NCBI GenBank assembly: GCA_026394435.1
Contig: JAPKYG010000010.1
Location: 1 to 5,287, forward strand
Direction: 5' to 3'
Source of the DNA: Methanobacteriota archaeon
GTDB lineage: Archaea; Thermoplasmatota; E2; DHVEG-1
Length of the DNA: 5,287 nt
In this document: positions 1 through 5,287 of the stretch, piece after piece
Layout of the letters: every line of letters begins with the position of its first letter
Numbering within the stretch: position 1 is the stretch's first letter
Program-made: the position numbers and the translations under genes
The notes under the pieces: model-generated
Seen by the model: the letters and a program-made list of their open reading frames with translations, nothing else
The model's database searches: none
What the model was told of the DNA's origin: nothing

Positions 1-1163
1 AAATATTCACTACTCAAGACATTGCAGAGGTGTATCGGTGAGATGAGGTACCCTATGAGAGAGCTCATGAAAATAAGGCTTGTAAGGCCAATAATATGCA
101 CTCCAGTGAACGCGAAGAACGGGTCAACGAGAGGATAGGAGAGCGCAATCGCACCAAGATTATAACCTGTCAAAGTTCCAAGAAGAAGCGGAATAAGGAT
201 GACTATGATAAGTGCTGGGAACGCAAGGTTGTGCATTGTTTCTGTGATAAGCAGGTGCATCTGAGAAATCTTCATCATCTCCCTAAGAATCATTATCCCA
301 AAGATTGCGAAAGCCAGATTCCAAGTTAGTGATTTTTTTATAATTGTCACATAGGTTGTAACGTCAATGTTTATGAGAGCATACAAAAGCAGGAGACTGA
401 AAGATACACCGATTAAGAAACACCTTGTTTCTGAGAGACCAACTAATTTCAAAGGATAAAACAGCAGGGGAACAATCGGTGGAAGGATGTACACTAATCC
501 GCGGTAGTCCTTTATAACGGTAACCGTGGTGTGAGGAGTTTTTCCAGTGAATCGTTTGAGGAAAATAAATCCGATCAGGAGAACTCCAATAAATGCTGGG
601 AGATCTGCAAGAATAAGCATCTGGATAGGAACCCCTGAGAATTTAATACTGCAGATAAGTATCATCGCTGCGGAGATCGGATAGATAGGAAACCAGATAT
701 GCCGAAACCAGATGTTTAAAAAATTCTTTTGATCTTTCTGTAGTTTGTATTTATCCCCCTCTTTATCGATGAGTGGAGCAGAAAATAACGCGCCACCCGG
801 AACGGGCATTAATCCATAGACTGCAGGAATAACGCCCAAGGTTCCTCCTTTAGAGAAAAACGTTCGTAAACTATCAATAAGTTTGGTAATTGCCCCGGTC
901 TCTTGCATGGACTTCGCCAGAACAAAAATCAAGGTCATAAGCAAAGCAAGTTCAAGAGTCTCCGTCATAATCTGTTGTTTTTCAAACGAATAGAAACTTG
1001 CTTCAATCATTGCTTTGGGGATATCAATTGGTGTGATAACCTCAAGAGAAAAAACACCGACAATAAGAGAACCGACTAACAAGGACAACCCAAAATTTAC
1101 TTTCTTCCGAATCAGAATAAGGATGACGATAAATGCAAGAATAACCCCTATAAGATTCAGCAT
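1..1163 (-). CDS. DUF401-family integral membrane protein, putative transporter (C-terminus cut by window edge)
   Basis: The minus strand reads open from ATG at 1163 to the left edge, 387 complete codons with no stop or frameshift. The protein is very hydrophobic, with about nine to eleven likely membrane helices (for example residues 3-18, 25-40, 70-84, 159-172, 182-202, 224-240, 249-265, 282-295, 313-330, 354-375). Features I associate with DUF401 proteins are a Gly-Leu-Met-Pro-Val-Pro-Gly-Gly-Ala loop at about 117-125 followed by FSAPLID, a TGYNLGAIA segment at about 332-340, and SPIHLC near residue 375. DUF401 is distantly related to the GntP/CitM-type ion-coupled carriers; its substrate is not established. 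Family proteins are about 400 residues, so only a short tail should be missing. The start lies 25 bases after the deaminase stop, with a weak GGTG (1168-1171) 4 bases upstream; an in-frame stop lies 12 codons upstream. Family call is from memory of motifs; transporter role is inference. Confidence 0.82.
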   Translation of the reverse strand, partial: MLNLIGVILAFIVILILIRKKVNFGLSLLVGSLIVGVFSLEVITPIDIPKAMIEASFYSFEKQQIMTETLELALLMTLIFVLAKSMQETGAITKLIDSLRTFFSKGGTLGVIPAVYGLMPVPGGALFSAPLIDKEGDKYKLQKDQKNFLNIWFRHIWFPIYPISAAMILICSIKFSGVPIQMLILADLPAFIGVLLIGFIFLKRFTGKTPHTTVTVIKDYRGLVYILPPIVPLLFYPLKLVGLSETRCFLIGVSFSLLLLYALINIDVTTYVTIIKKSLTWNLAFAIFGIMILREMMKISQMHLLITETMHNLAFPALIIVILIPLLLGTLTGYNLGAIALSYPLVDPFFAFTGVHIIGLTSLIFMSSLIGYLISPIHLCNVLSSEY

Positions 1164-1188
1164 GCTGCACCAGAAATAGGCGTATGAT

Positions 1189-2478
1189 TTAACTAGTTAA
1201 CTCCTGAGCGTTCTTCTCCGCACGTTCTAACGTTTCCTGCATATCAATTGTCAGGAATTCATTATCGAGCATAAGGGGCTTACCATTAACAATCGTCGTG
1301 CAAACATCAGTTCCTCTCGCAGCGTACACAAGATGAGAGACAGGATCATGAAGCGGTGTCAGATGCGGTTTTTTCAAATCAATCATGATAAGATCAGCGG
1401 TTTTCCCTTCGTCAAGAGAACCAAGAGTTTGTTGAACACCAAGACATGTGGCACCACCAATGGTCGCCAGATCAACAACTGTTTGCGCAGGGAGTACTGT
1501 TGGGTCCCAGCGATGATTTTTATGGACCAGCGCGCAGAACTTCATCGTCTCAAACATATCTAGGGTGTTGTTGCTTGCTGCGCCATCTGTTCCTAAACCA
1601 ACAGGAACGTGTTCACCAAGAAGTTCAGGAATCGGTGCGTACCCACCGGTTGCGATTTTCATGTTACTGACCGGACAATGAGATACCGCGACACCAGCGT
1701 TTTTCATTTCAAGAATCTCATTTTTTGTGATCCATCCGCAATGCGCAAGAATCGTACCTTTTTGAAGCAAACCGATTTTTTTCAATTGCTCAACCGGCCT
1801 CACCCCATATCTCTTTTCTATATCGTAGACTTCGTCTCTGGTCTCAGAGCAATGCATATGCAGAGGAACACGGTGTTTCGTTGCAACCTCAAGGGACTTT
1901 TGAAGGGTTTCTGGGTTACAGGAGTACATACTATGAGGAGCAACTACAGGGGAAATCAAGGCATTGGATTTCCACCGTTTCACAAACTGTTCACACTGCG
2001 GGATTAACTCTGATGCCTTGTACTCCGGGGTATCAAAGTCAATAAGAGCAAAGCCAAGGAAACCACGCATCCCAACCTTTTCGGTGACTTTTGCGATTGT
2101 GTCTTCAAAATAATACATGTCAAGGTACGATGTTGTACCAGATGCGATCATTTCCAAAAGTCCAAGCTCTGTACCACTCTCAATATATTTCTTGTCAAGC
2201 TTCGCCTCAACAGGCCAGATCCGCTGCGCAAGCCAGTCTTTAAGCAGCATGTCATCCCCATATCCGCGAAACAATGTCATCGGAATATGCGTATGGGTAT
2301 TGATTAAACCAGGTAAAACGAGTTTCTTTGCTCCATCGATTTTATAATCAGCCTCAATAGAAAGCGGTTTCTTGGAGATCTGAACAATACGATGATCCGC
2401 TATATATACATCTCCCTGAAGTTGCTGTCGAGAATCATTCTGAGTGAGAATCGTAGAATGTCTAATGAGAATGCTCAT
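1189..2478 (-). CDS. mtaD: Amidohydrolase of the MtaD/DadD type: 5'-deoxyadenosine / S-adenosylhomocysteine / methylthioadenosine deaminase
   Basis: A full-length metal-dependent deaminase of the amidohydrolase superfamily, expected in the cytoplasm. From the ATG at 2478 it has 429 residues, normal for the family. Numbered from the upstream ATG at 2493 (434 residues), the metal and catalytic motifs are complete: PGLINTHTH with His67/His69; FRGYGDDMLLKDWL at 75-88; VAPHSMYSC with His187; HCSETRDE with His214 and Glu217; LAHCGW at 249-254; SHCPVSN at 271-277; GLGTDGAASNN with Asp303. Known relatives remove ammonia from the adenine ring of S-adenosylhomocysteine, methylthioadenosine, 5'-deoxyadenosine or adenosine, giving the inosine form; the archaeal DadD branch prefers 5'-deoxyadenosine, the by-product of radical-SAM enzymes. 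Exact substrate cannot be read from motifs. I prefer the 2478 start because MSILIRHSTILTQND aligns with the usual family N-terminus; ATGs at 2493 and 2490 are alternatives. Either way the start overlaps the upstream gene (17 or 32 bases), suggesting translational coupling. Confidence 0.9.
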   Translation of the reverse strand: MSILIRHSTILTQNDSRQQLQGDVYIADHRIVQISKKPLSIEADYKIDGAKKLVLPGLINTHTHIPMTLFRGYGDDMLLKDWLAQRIWPVEAKLDKKYIESGTELGLLEMIASGTTSYLDMYYFEDTIAKVTEKVGMRGFLGFALIDFDTPEYKASELIPQCEQFVKRWKSNALISPVVAPHSMYSCNPETLQKSLEVATKHRVPLHMHCSETRDEVYDIEKRYGVRPVEQLKKIGLLQKGTILAHCGWITKNEILEMKNAGVAVSHCPVSNMKIATGGYAPIPELLGEHVPVGLGTDGAASNNTLDMFETMKFCALVHKNHRWDPTVLPAQTVVDLATIGGATCLGVQQTLGSLDEGKTADLIMIDLKKPHLTPLHDPVSHLVYAARGTDVCTTIVNGKPLMLDNEFLTIDMQETLERAEKNAQELTS

Positions 2479-2914
2479 TGTCTTGCTCATCATCTATCAT
2501 TGGTGTGGCTTTCTCCCAACTATCGTTAAAATATTTGTTGAGTTTTTCAAGCATGTCTTTCTCAACGGTCCACACACCAAGCTCATCTTGCTTGATAGGC
2601 CCTGAAAGAATCAACGCCCGATCATCACCAAGGATAAAGTTCCCTCTGATACCCGAATGCTGCTTCACATCTATTCCCTTCAACATCGCTCCATTTTGAT
2701 ATTCATTGACCACGACTTTTGCGTTCTTCGGAAGCTCGATAGCCCCCATATTCTCCGCGATAATACGAGGATTTGCTATTTCCGCGATACTCCATTTATG
2801 AGTTGGTCTGGTTCCCGGTTGTGTTTTATTGACTCGTCTCATCCCTATCTCAATGGCAAGACCCACTGTGATAACACCGATGATTAAACCTATAACAAAT
2901 GCTATGACATCCAT
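2462..2914 (-). CDS. Membrane-anchored protein of unknown function with a small soluble C-terminal domain
   Basis: I do not recognise a named family for this 150-residue protein. Residues 3-24 form one hydrophobic helix, followed at once by Met-Arg-Arg and a Lys, so by the positive-inside rule the rest should lie in the cytoplasm. A linker with Pro, Thr and Lys (about 28-40) leads to a compact domain at about 50-136. Its core, residues about 65-112, has a beta-strand pattern with RGNFILGDDRALILSGP and then GVWT and a KYFNDSWEKA helix. This resembles the C-terminal half of phospholipase D-like domains used as sensors in archaeal regulators (TrmB-like), but no HxK active-site motif is present, so any such domain would be non-catalytic; this is weak inference. 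The tail is acidic and His-rich. ATG at 2914 has AGGAG 11 bases upstream. It is first in the leftward operon and overlaps the deaminase, which argues it is a real gene linked to it. Confidence 0.8.
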   Translation of the reverse strand: MDVIAFVIGLIIGVITVGLAIEIGMRRVNKTQPGTRPTHKWSIAEIANPRIIAENMGAIELPKNAKVVVNEYQNGAMLKGIDVKQHSGIRGNFILGDDRALILSGPIKQDELGVWTVEKDMLEKLNKYFNDSWEKATPMIDDEQDNEHSH

Positions 2915-2925
2915 CTACTATCCAT

Positions 2926-2930
2926 CTCCT
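2926..2930 (-). promoter_or_regulatory. Ribosome binding site of the 150-residue membrane protein
   Basis: On the minus strand AGGAG lies 11 bases before the ATG at 2914. It is complementary to the usual 16S rRNA 3' end and supports that start over the out-of-frame ATG at 2925. Confidence 0.5.
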
Positions 2931-2954
2931 ACAACAGGTAAATCAACATCCAGG

Positions 2955-2962
2955 ATAAATAG
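2955..2962 (-). promoter_or_regulatory. Possible archaeal TATA box for the leftward operon
   Basis: The minus strand reads CTATTTAT. Assuming an archaeal start site about 25 bases downstream, transcription would begin near 2933, giving a leader of about 20 bases that just contains the AGGAG site. The spacing is consistent but the spacer is AT-rich, so a chance match is quite possible; the AT tract at 2977-2990 is an alternative. Confidence 0.35.
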
Positions 2963-3001
2963 ATTTTCCCTGGCTGAATAAAAATAATAACCAGGACAAC
3001 C

Positions 3002-3007
3002 TTTATG
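3002..3007 (+). promoter_or_regulatory. Possible archaeal TATA box for the nadA operon
   Basis: TTTATG sits about 45 bases before the nadA ATG, which would place the transcription start near 3030 and leave a leader of about 20 bases. The longer AT tract at 2977-2990 (start near 3009) is an equally possible box. No good Shine-Dalgarno sequence is seen before nadA; only GGG at 3038-3040. Confidence 0.3.
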
Positions 3008-3030
3008 TCCCATAGCGATATTCAGGACAA

Positions 3031-3044
3031 AAATCCCGGGTTTT
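3031..3044. promoter_or_regulatory. Imperfect palindrome around CCCGGG before nadA
   Basis: AAATCCCGGGTTTT is a 14-base inverted repeat with six of seven pairs matching (T3034 faces T3041), ending 6 bases before the nadA ATG. It has no loop, so a DNA-binding site is more likely than an RNA hairpin. It may be an operator overlapping the transcription start, or chance. Confidence 0.25.
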
Positions 3045-3050
3045 ATCACT

Positions 3051-3956
3051 ATGGAAAAAACACTTCAACAACAGATACAGGAATTAAAAAAGAAACGCCA
3101 TGTAGTGATCCTTGCACATAACTATCAAAACCCGGAAATCCAGGATGTCGCTGATTTTGTTGGAGACTCCCTTGACTTATCCTTAAAAGCAATCAAAACA
3201 GATGCAAAAACCATCGTCTTCTGCGGCGTTGATTTCATGGCAGAGGCAGCCAAGATTTTAAATCCTGAGAAAACCGTGATTCTTCCCGATAAAACCGCAA
3301 ACTGCCCGATGGCAGAGATGGTAGATGCAGAAAGTCTGAGTTGGCTTATCAAAGAACACCCTGACGCAGAAGTAGTCGCTTATATTAATACGACAGCGGA
3401 CGTCAAAGCATTAGCTGATATCTGTTGCACTTCTGCAAATGGCGTGAAAATTGTGAAAAGCAGAACTCCGAAAAAAATCATTTTTGTCCCTGACCGGAAC
3501 CTTGGGCTATACATCCAGAAGCAGGTTCCAGAAAAAGAGATGATCCTCTGGCCAGGAGTCTGCCGCACACACCATGATATCAGAAAAGAAGATATCGTAT
3601 TGTTAAAGAAGAAACATCCGCATGCTGAAATCCTTGTTCACCCAGAATGTCAACCTGAAATCATCGAGTTTGCAGACTACGCTTTTTCAACCAACGGAAT
3701 GGTCAATCATGCGAAGACGTCACCGATAAAAGAGTTTATCATTGGTACGGAAAAAGGGCTCTGTTACCGATTGGAAAAGGAAAACCCCGGGAAGAAATTC
3801 TATCCGGTTCCTACAGCAATATGCCCAAATATGAAAAAAACCACACTAGAAAAAGTATTAAAAAGCATGGAGACTTTGGAACCGAAGATAAATCTCTCTG
3901 ATGAAATTATGCAGAAGGCACGTGTGCCATTACAACGTATGATGGAAATAGAGTGA
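3051..3956 (+). CDS. nadA: Quinolinate synthase NadA
   Basis: NadA condenses iminoaspartate with dihydroxyacetone phosphate to quinolinate, the pyridine ring precursor of NAD, using a [4Fe-4S] cluster in the cytoplasm. At 301 residues it has the normal archaeal/bacterial short-form length. The three cluster cysteines are present at the expected spacing: Cys85 in ANCPMAEM, Cys171 in PGVCRTH and Cys258 in AICPNMKK. Other family landmarks are AHNYQ at 22-26, VGDSLDLS at 37-44, YINTTADVKA at 111-120, CCTSAN at 125-130, PDRNLG at 147-152, HPEC at 197-200 and TNGM at 214-217. The ATG at 3051 gives the usual N-terminus; no strong ribosome binding site precedes it, so a short leader or leaderless message is possible. 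It is the first gene of the rightward operon. The iminoaspartate source (NadB or aspartate dehydrogenase) and NadC are not in the window. Confidence 0.97.
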   Translation: MEKTLQQQIQELKKKRHVVILAHNYQNPEIQDVADFVGDSLDLSLKAIKTDAKTIVFCGVDFMAEAAKILNPEKTVILPDKTANCPMAEMVDAESLSWLIKEHPDAEVVAYINTTADVKALADICCTSANGVKIVKSRTPKKIIFVPDRNLGLYIQKQVPEKEMILWPGVCRTHHDIRKEDIVLLKKKHPHAEILVHPECQPEIIEFADYAFSTNGMVNHAKTSPIKEFIIGTEKGLCYRLEKENPGKKFYPVPTAICPNMKKTTLEKVLKSMETLEPKINLSDEIMQKARVPLQRMMEIE

Positions 3957-3958
3957 GG
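3955..3958 (+). promoter_or_regulatory. Ribosome binding site deciding the cysteine desulfurase start
   Basis: GAGG, overlapping the nadA stop codon, lies 9 bases before the ATG at 3968. This favours that ATG over the in-frame GTG at 3953, which overlaps the nadA stop as GTGA and has no good site upstream. Confidence 0.5.
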
Positions 3959-3967
3959 CGAAAAACT

Positions 3968-5137
3968 ATGAAGCGAATTTTCATGGATAATGCGTCCACC
4001 ACGAAAGTCGATGCTGAAGTACTTAGTACGATGCTTCCATATTTCACGGAATACTATGGGAATCCCTCGTCGATCCATGCATTTGGACGAGAAGCACAAA
4101 AAGCAGTCGATACCGCAAGAACACACGTCGCTGATTTACTTAGCGCTAAAGACGATGAAATTATTTTTACCGCCGGCGGAACCGAATCAGATAACCTTGC
4201 CATTAAAGGAGTTGCCTATCTGAATAAAGATAAAAGAACAACCAAAGGACCGCATATCATTACCTCGACAATAGAACATCCGGGAGTTCTTGAGACCTGC
4301 CGGCATCTTGAAACACAAGGATTCCAAGTAAAATATCTTCCCGTCGATAAGGATGGGATTGTCAACCCTAACGAGCTCCGGAAATCGATTTCGAAAAACA
4401 CGTTTCTTATTACCATCATGTTTGCGAACAATGAAATTGGAACCATTCAGCCAATCGAGGAAATCGGGAAGATATCCCATGAACATGATATCATTTTTCA
4501 TACCGATGCAGTACAAGCAGTTGCAAAGCTTCCTATTGATGTGAAGAAACAACATATCGATTTGCTTGCGTTATCTTCCCATAAAATCTATGGGCCAAAA
4601 GGAATAGGAGTAATCTATGTTCGAAATGGAGTCAAGGTCCAGCCAATTATTCATGGAGGAGGACATGAGAAAGGGGTACGGAGCAGCACGCTTAATGTTC
4701 CCGGTATCGTTGGTCTGGGAAAAGCATGTGAACTTGCAGAAAAACGAATGACAAAGGATATTACTTATATGAAAACATTACGCGATTTCCTCATAAAAAA
4801 TATATTACAAATTGAAGAAAGCCACTTGAACGGTCATCCAGAGAAACGTCTGGTGAACAACGCGCATTTTCGATTCACGGGGATCGAAGGAGAATCACTC
4901 CTCCTTGGATTAGATGAACAGGGCATTGCGACATCGACAGGATCCGCGTGCTCGTCTCAGAAGCTTCAAGCATCTCATGTACTGCTGGCAATAGGGTTAG
5001 ACCCAGTTCAGGCACATGGATCCCTTCGGATATCTCTAGGACGAGAGAACACCAAAGAAGAAGTTAACTATGTCTCCAAAGTAATCCCTCAGATTGTTGA
5101 GAAACTGCGGGTGATGTCTCCACTCTGGAATCGATAA
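3968..5137 (+). CDS. nifS: Cysteine desulfurase, NifS/IscS type (class V aminotransferase fold)
   Basis: This PLP enzyme takes sulfur from cysteine as a persulfide, releasing alanine, for iron-sulfur cluster assembly or tRNA thiolation. From ATG 3968 it has 389 residues, the usual length. Visible landmarks: MDNASTTKVD near the N-terminus; TAGGTESDN at 68-76; His104 in IEHPG; NNEIGT at 154-159; HTDAVQA with Asp180 and Gln183; the PLP lysine Lys206 in SSHKIYGPKG; VRSSTLNVPGIVG at 237-249; the catalytic Cys328 in STGSACSS; and LRISLGREN near 353-361. The Cys loop form is that of group I (NifS/IscS), not SufS. The third position of the RSGT-type segment is Ser240 rather than the usual Gly, a mild change. 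The 11-base gap after nadA suggests it supplies sulfur for the NadA cluster, as the NifS-like protein next to nad genes does in Bacillus. A start at GTG 3953 would add five residues. The name nifS versus iscS is not settled by sequence. Confidence 0.95.
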   Translation: MKRIFMDNASTTKVDAEVLSTMLPYFTEYYGNPSSIHAFGREAQKAVDTARTHVADLLSAKDDEIIFTAGGTESDNLAIKGVAYLNKDKRTTKGPHIITSTIEHPGVLETCRHLETQGFQVKYLPVDKDGIVNPNELRKSISKNTFLITIMFANNEIGTIQPIEEIGKISHEHDIIFHTDAVQAVAKLPIDVKKQHIDLLALSSHKIYGPKGIGVIYVRNGVKVQPIIHGGGHEKGVRSSTLNVPGIVGLGKACELAEKRMTKDITYMKTLRDFLIKNILQIEESHLNGHPEKRLVNNAHFRFTGIEGESLLLGLDEQGIATSTGSACSSQKLQASHVLLAIGLDPVQAHGSLRISLGRENTKEEVNYVSKVIPQIVEKLRVMSPLWNR

Positions 5138-5140
5138 GAT

Positions 5141-5287
5141 ATGACGAAAAAAGCGGTTTGTTTAATCTCGGGTGGTCTTGATTCCGCTGTGACAGCTTTT
5201 ATCGCAAAAAAACAAGGGTACGACCTGTATGCACTGTCGTTTCGCTATGGGCAACGTCATACAAAAGAACTTTCATGCGCAAAGAAG
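5141..5287 (+). CDS. queC: 7-cyano-7-deazaguanine (preQ0) synthase QueC, N-terminal part only
   Basis: Only the first 49 codons are in the window; the right edge cuts the gene. The N-terminus has the ATP-pyrophosphatase PP-loop SGGLDSA at residues 10-16, followed by LSFRYGQRHTKEL at about 32-44, which is the typical QueC continuation (usually F-x-YGQRH-x-x-E). QueC turns 7-carboxy-7-deazaguanine into preQ0 using ATP and ammonia; in archaea preQ0 is then inserted into tRNA and becomes archaeosine. ATG at 5141 lies 3 bases after the cysteine desulfurase stop, so the genes are almost surely co-transcribed; no strong ribosome binding site is seen (GGAA at 5127-5130 at best). The full QueC is usually about 220-240 residues; the zinc-binding cysteines near its C-terminus cannot be checked here. 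Confidence 0.92.
   Translation, partial: MTKKAVCLISGGLDSAVTAFIAKKQGYDLYALSFRYGQRHTKELSCAKK

Larger units (their letters stand above)
2951..3030. repeat. Three direct copies of CAGGAYAA in the divergent spacer
   Basis: CAGGATAA at 2951-2958, CAGGACAA at 2992-2999 and CAGGACAA at 3023-3030 lie in the same direction, 41 and 31 bases apart, close to four and three helical turns. The first overlaps the proposed leftward TATA box, the second adjoins the proposed rightward one, and the third lies at the expected nadA start site. A CCTGG at 2969-2973 between the first two makes inverted CCAGG/CCTGG pairs. The repeats are seen directly; a regulatory role is inferred only. Confidence 0.4.

Noticed and set aside
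96..329. A 77-residue plus-strand open frame
   Set aside because: It lies wholly opposite the DUF401 gene, is full of charged low-complexity codons, and matches no family I know; it is a shadow frame.
1609..2007. A 132-residue plus-strand open frame
   Set aside because: It is antisense to the central, fully conserved part of the deaminase gene and shows no domain.
2969..2995. CCTGG ... CCAGG inverted repeat as a terminator hairpin
   Set aside because: The arms are only five bases around a 17-base loop, there is no T-run after it, and it sits in a divergent promoter region where no transcript should end.
3800..4555. Two minus-strand open frames (108 and 122 residues) across the nadA/desulfurase region
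   Set aside because: They oppose two strongly supported genes, are rich in Cys, Phe and Ile in a way typical of antisense frames, and have no recognisable motif.
1..5287. Mobile element, CRISPR array, tRNA/rRNA gene or defence system
   Set aside because: No transposase or integrase, no regularly spaced repeat array, no tRNA-like fold and no defence domains were seen; all space except the 136-base spacer and short gaps is taken by housekeeping-type genes.

Overview
This 5287-base window holds six protein genes and almost no free space. Three run leftward from about 2914 to the left edge and three run rightward from 3051 to the right edge. A single 136-base divergent spacer (2915-3050) separates the two sets. 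The composition is moderately AT-rich. The window looks archaeal, most likely euryarchaeal in the broad sense. Reasons: the leftmost gene is a DUF401-type integral membrane protein; the amidohydrolase resembles the archaeal 5'-deoxyadenosine / S-adenosylhomocysteine deaminases; QueC in archaea feeds archaeosine synthesis; and the spacer has TATA-like boxes at archaeal distances rather than clear -35/-10 pairs. No lineage more exact than this can be supported from the sequence.

Leftward set, in transcription order: (1) a 150-residue protein with one N-terminal membrane helix and a small soluble domain, unnamed; (2) an MtaD/DadD-like metal-dependent deaminase, whose start lies inside the end of gene 1; (3) a DUF401 multi-helix membrane protein starting 25 bases after the deaminase stop and cut by the left edge close to its natural C-terminus. 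The tight packing suggests one transcript. One possible reading is handling of nucleosides or by-products of S-adenosylmethionine enzymes together with a membrane carrier, but the carrier's substrate is unknown.

Rightward set: nadA (quinolinate synthase, a [4Fe-4S] enzyme of NAD synthesis), then a NifS/IscS-type cysteine desulfurase 11 bases later, then the start of queC (preQ0 synthase) 3 bases after that, cut by the right edge. A desulfurase next to nadA makes sense because NadA needs an iron-sulfur cluster; the same pairing is known in Bacillus. The queC link points to tRNA modification and may simply be co-transcription.

The spacer is the least explained part. It carries three copies of CAGGAYAA spaced at close to whole helical turns, alternating CCAGG/CCTGG blocks, and an imperfect palindrome just before nadA. 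These could be operator sites, but this is inference. I found no mobile element, CRISPR array, RNA gene or clearly new defence-type system. The most open questions are the function of the 150-residue protein and of its partner carrier.
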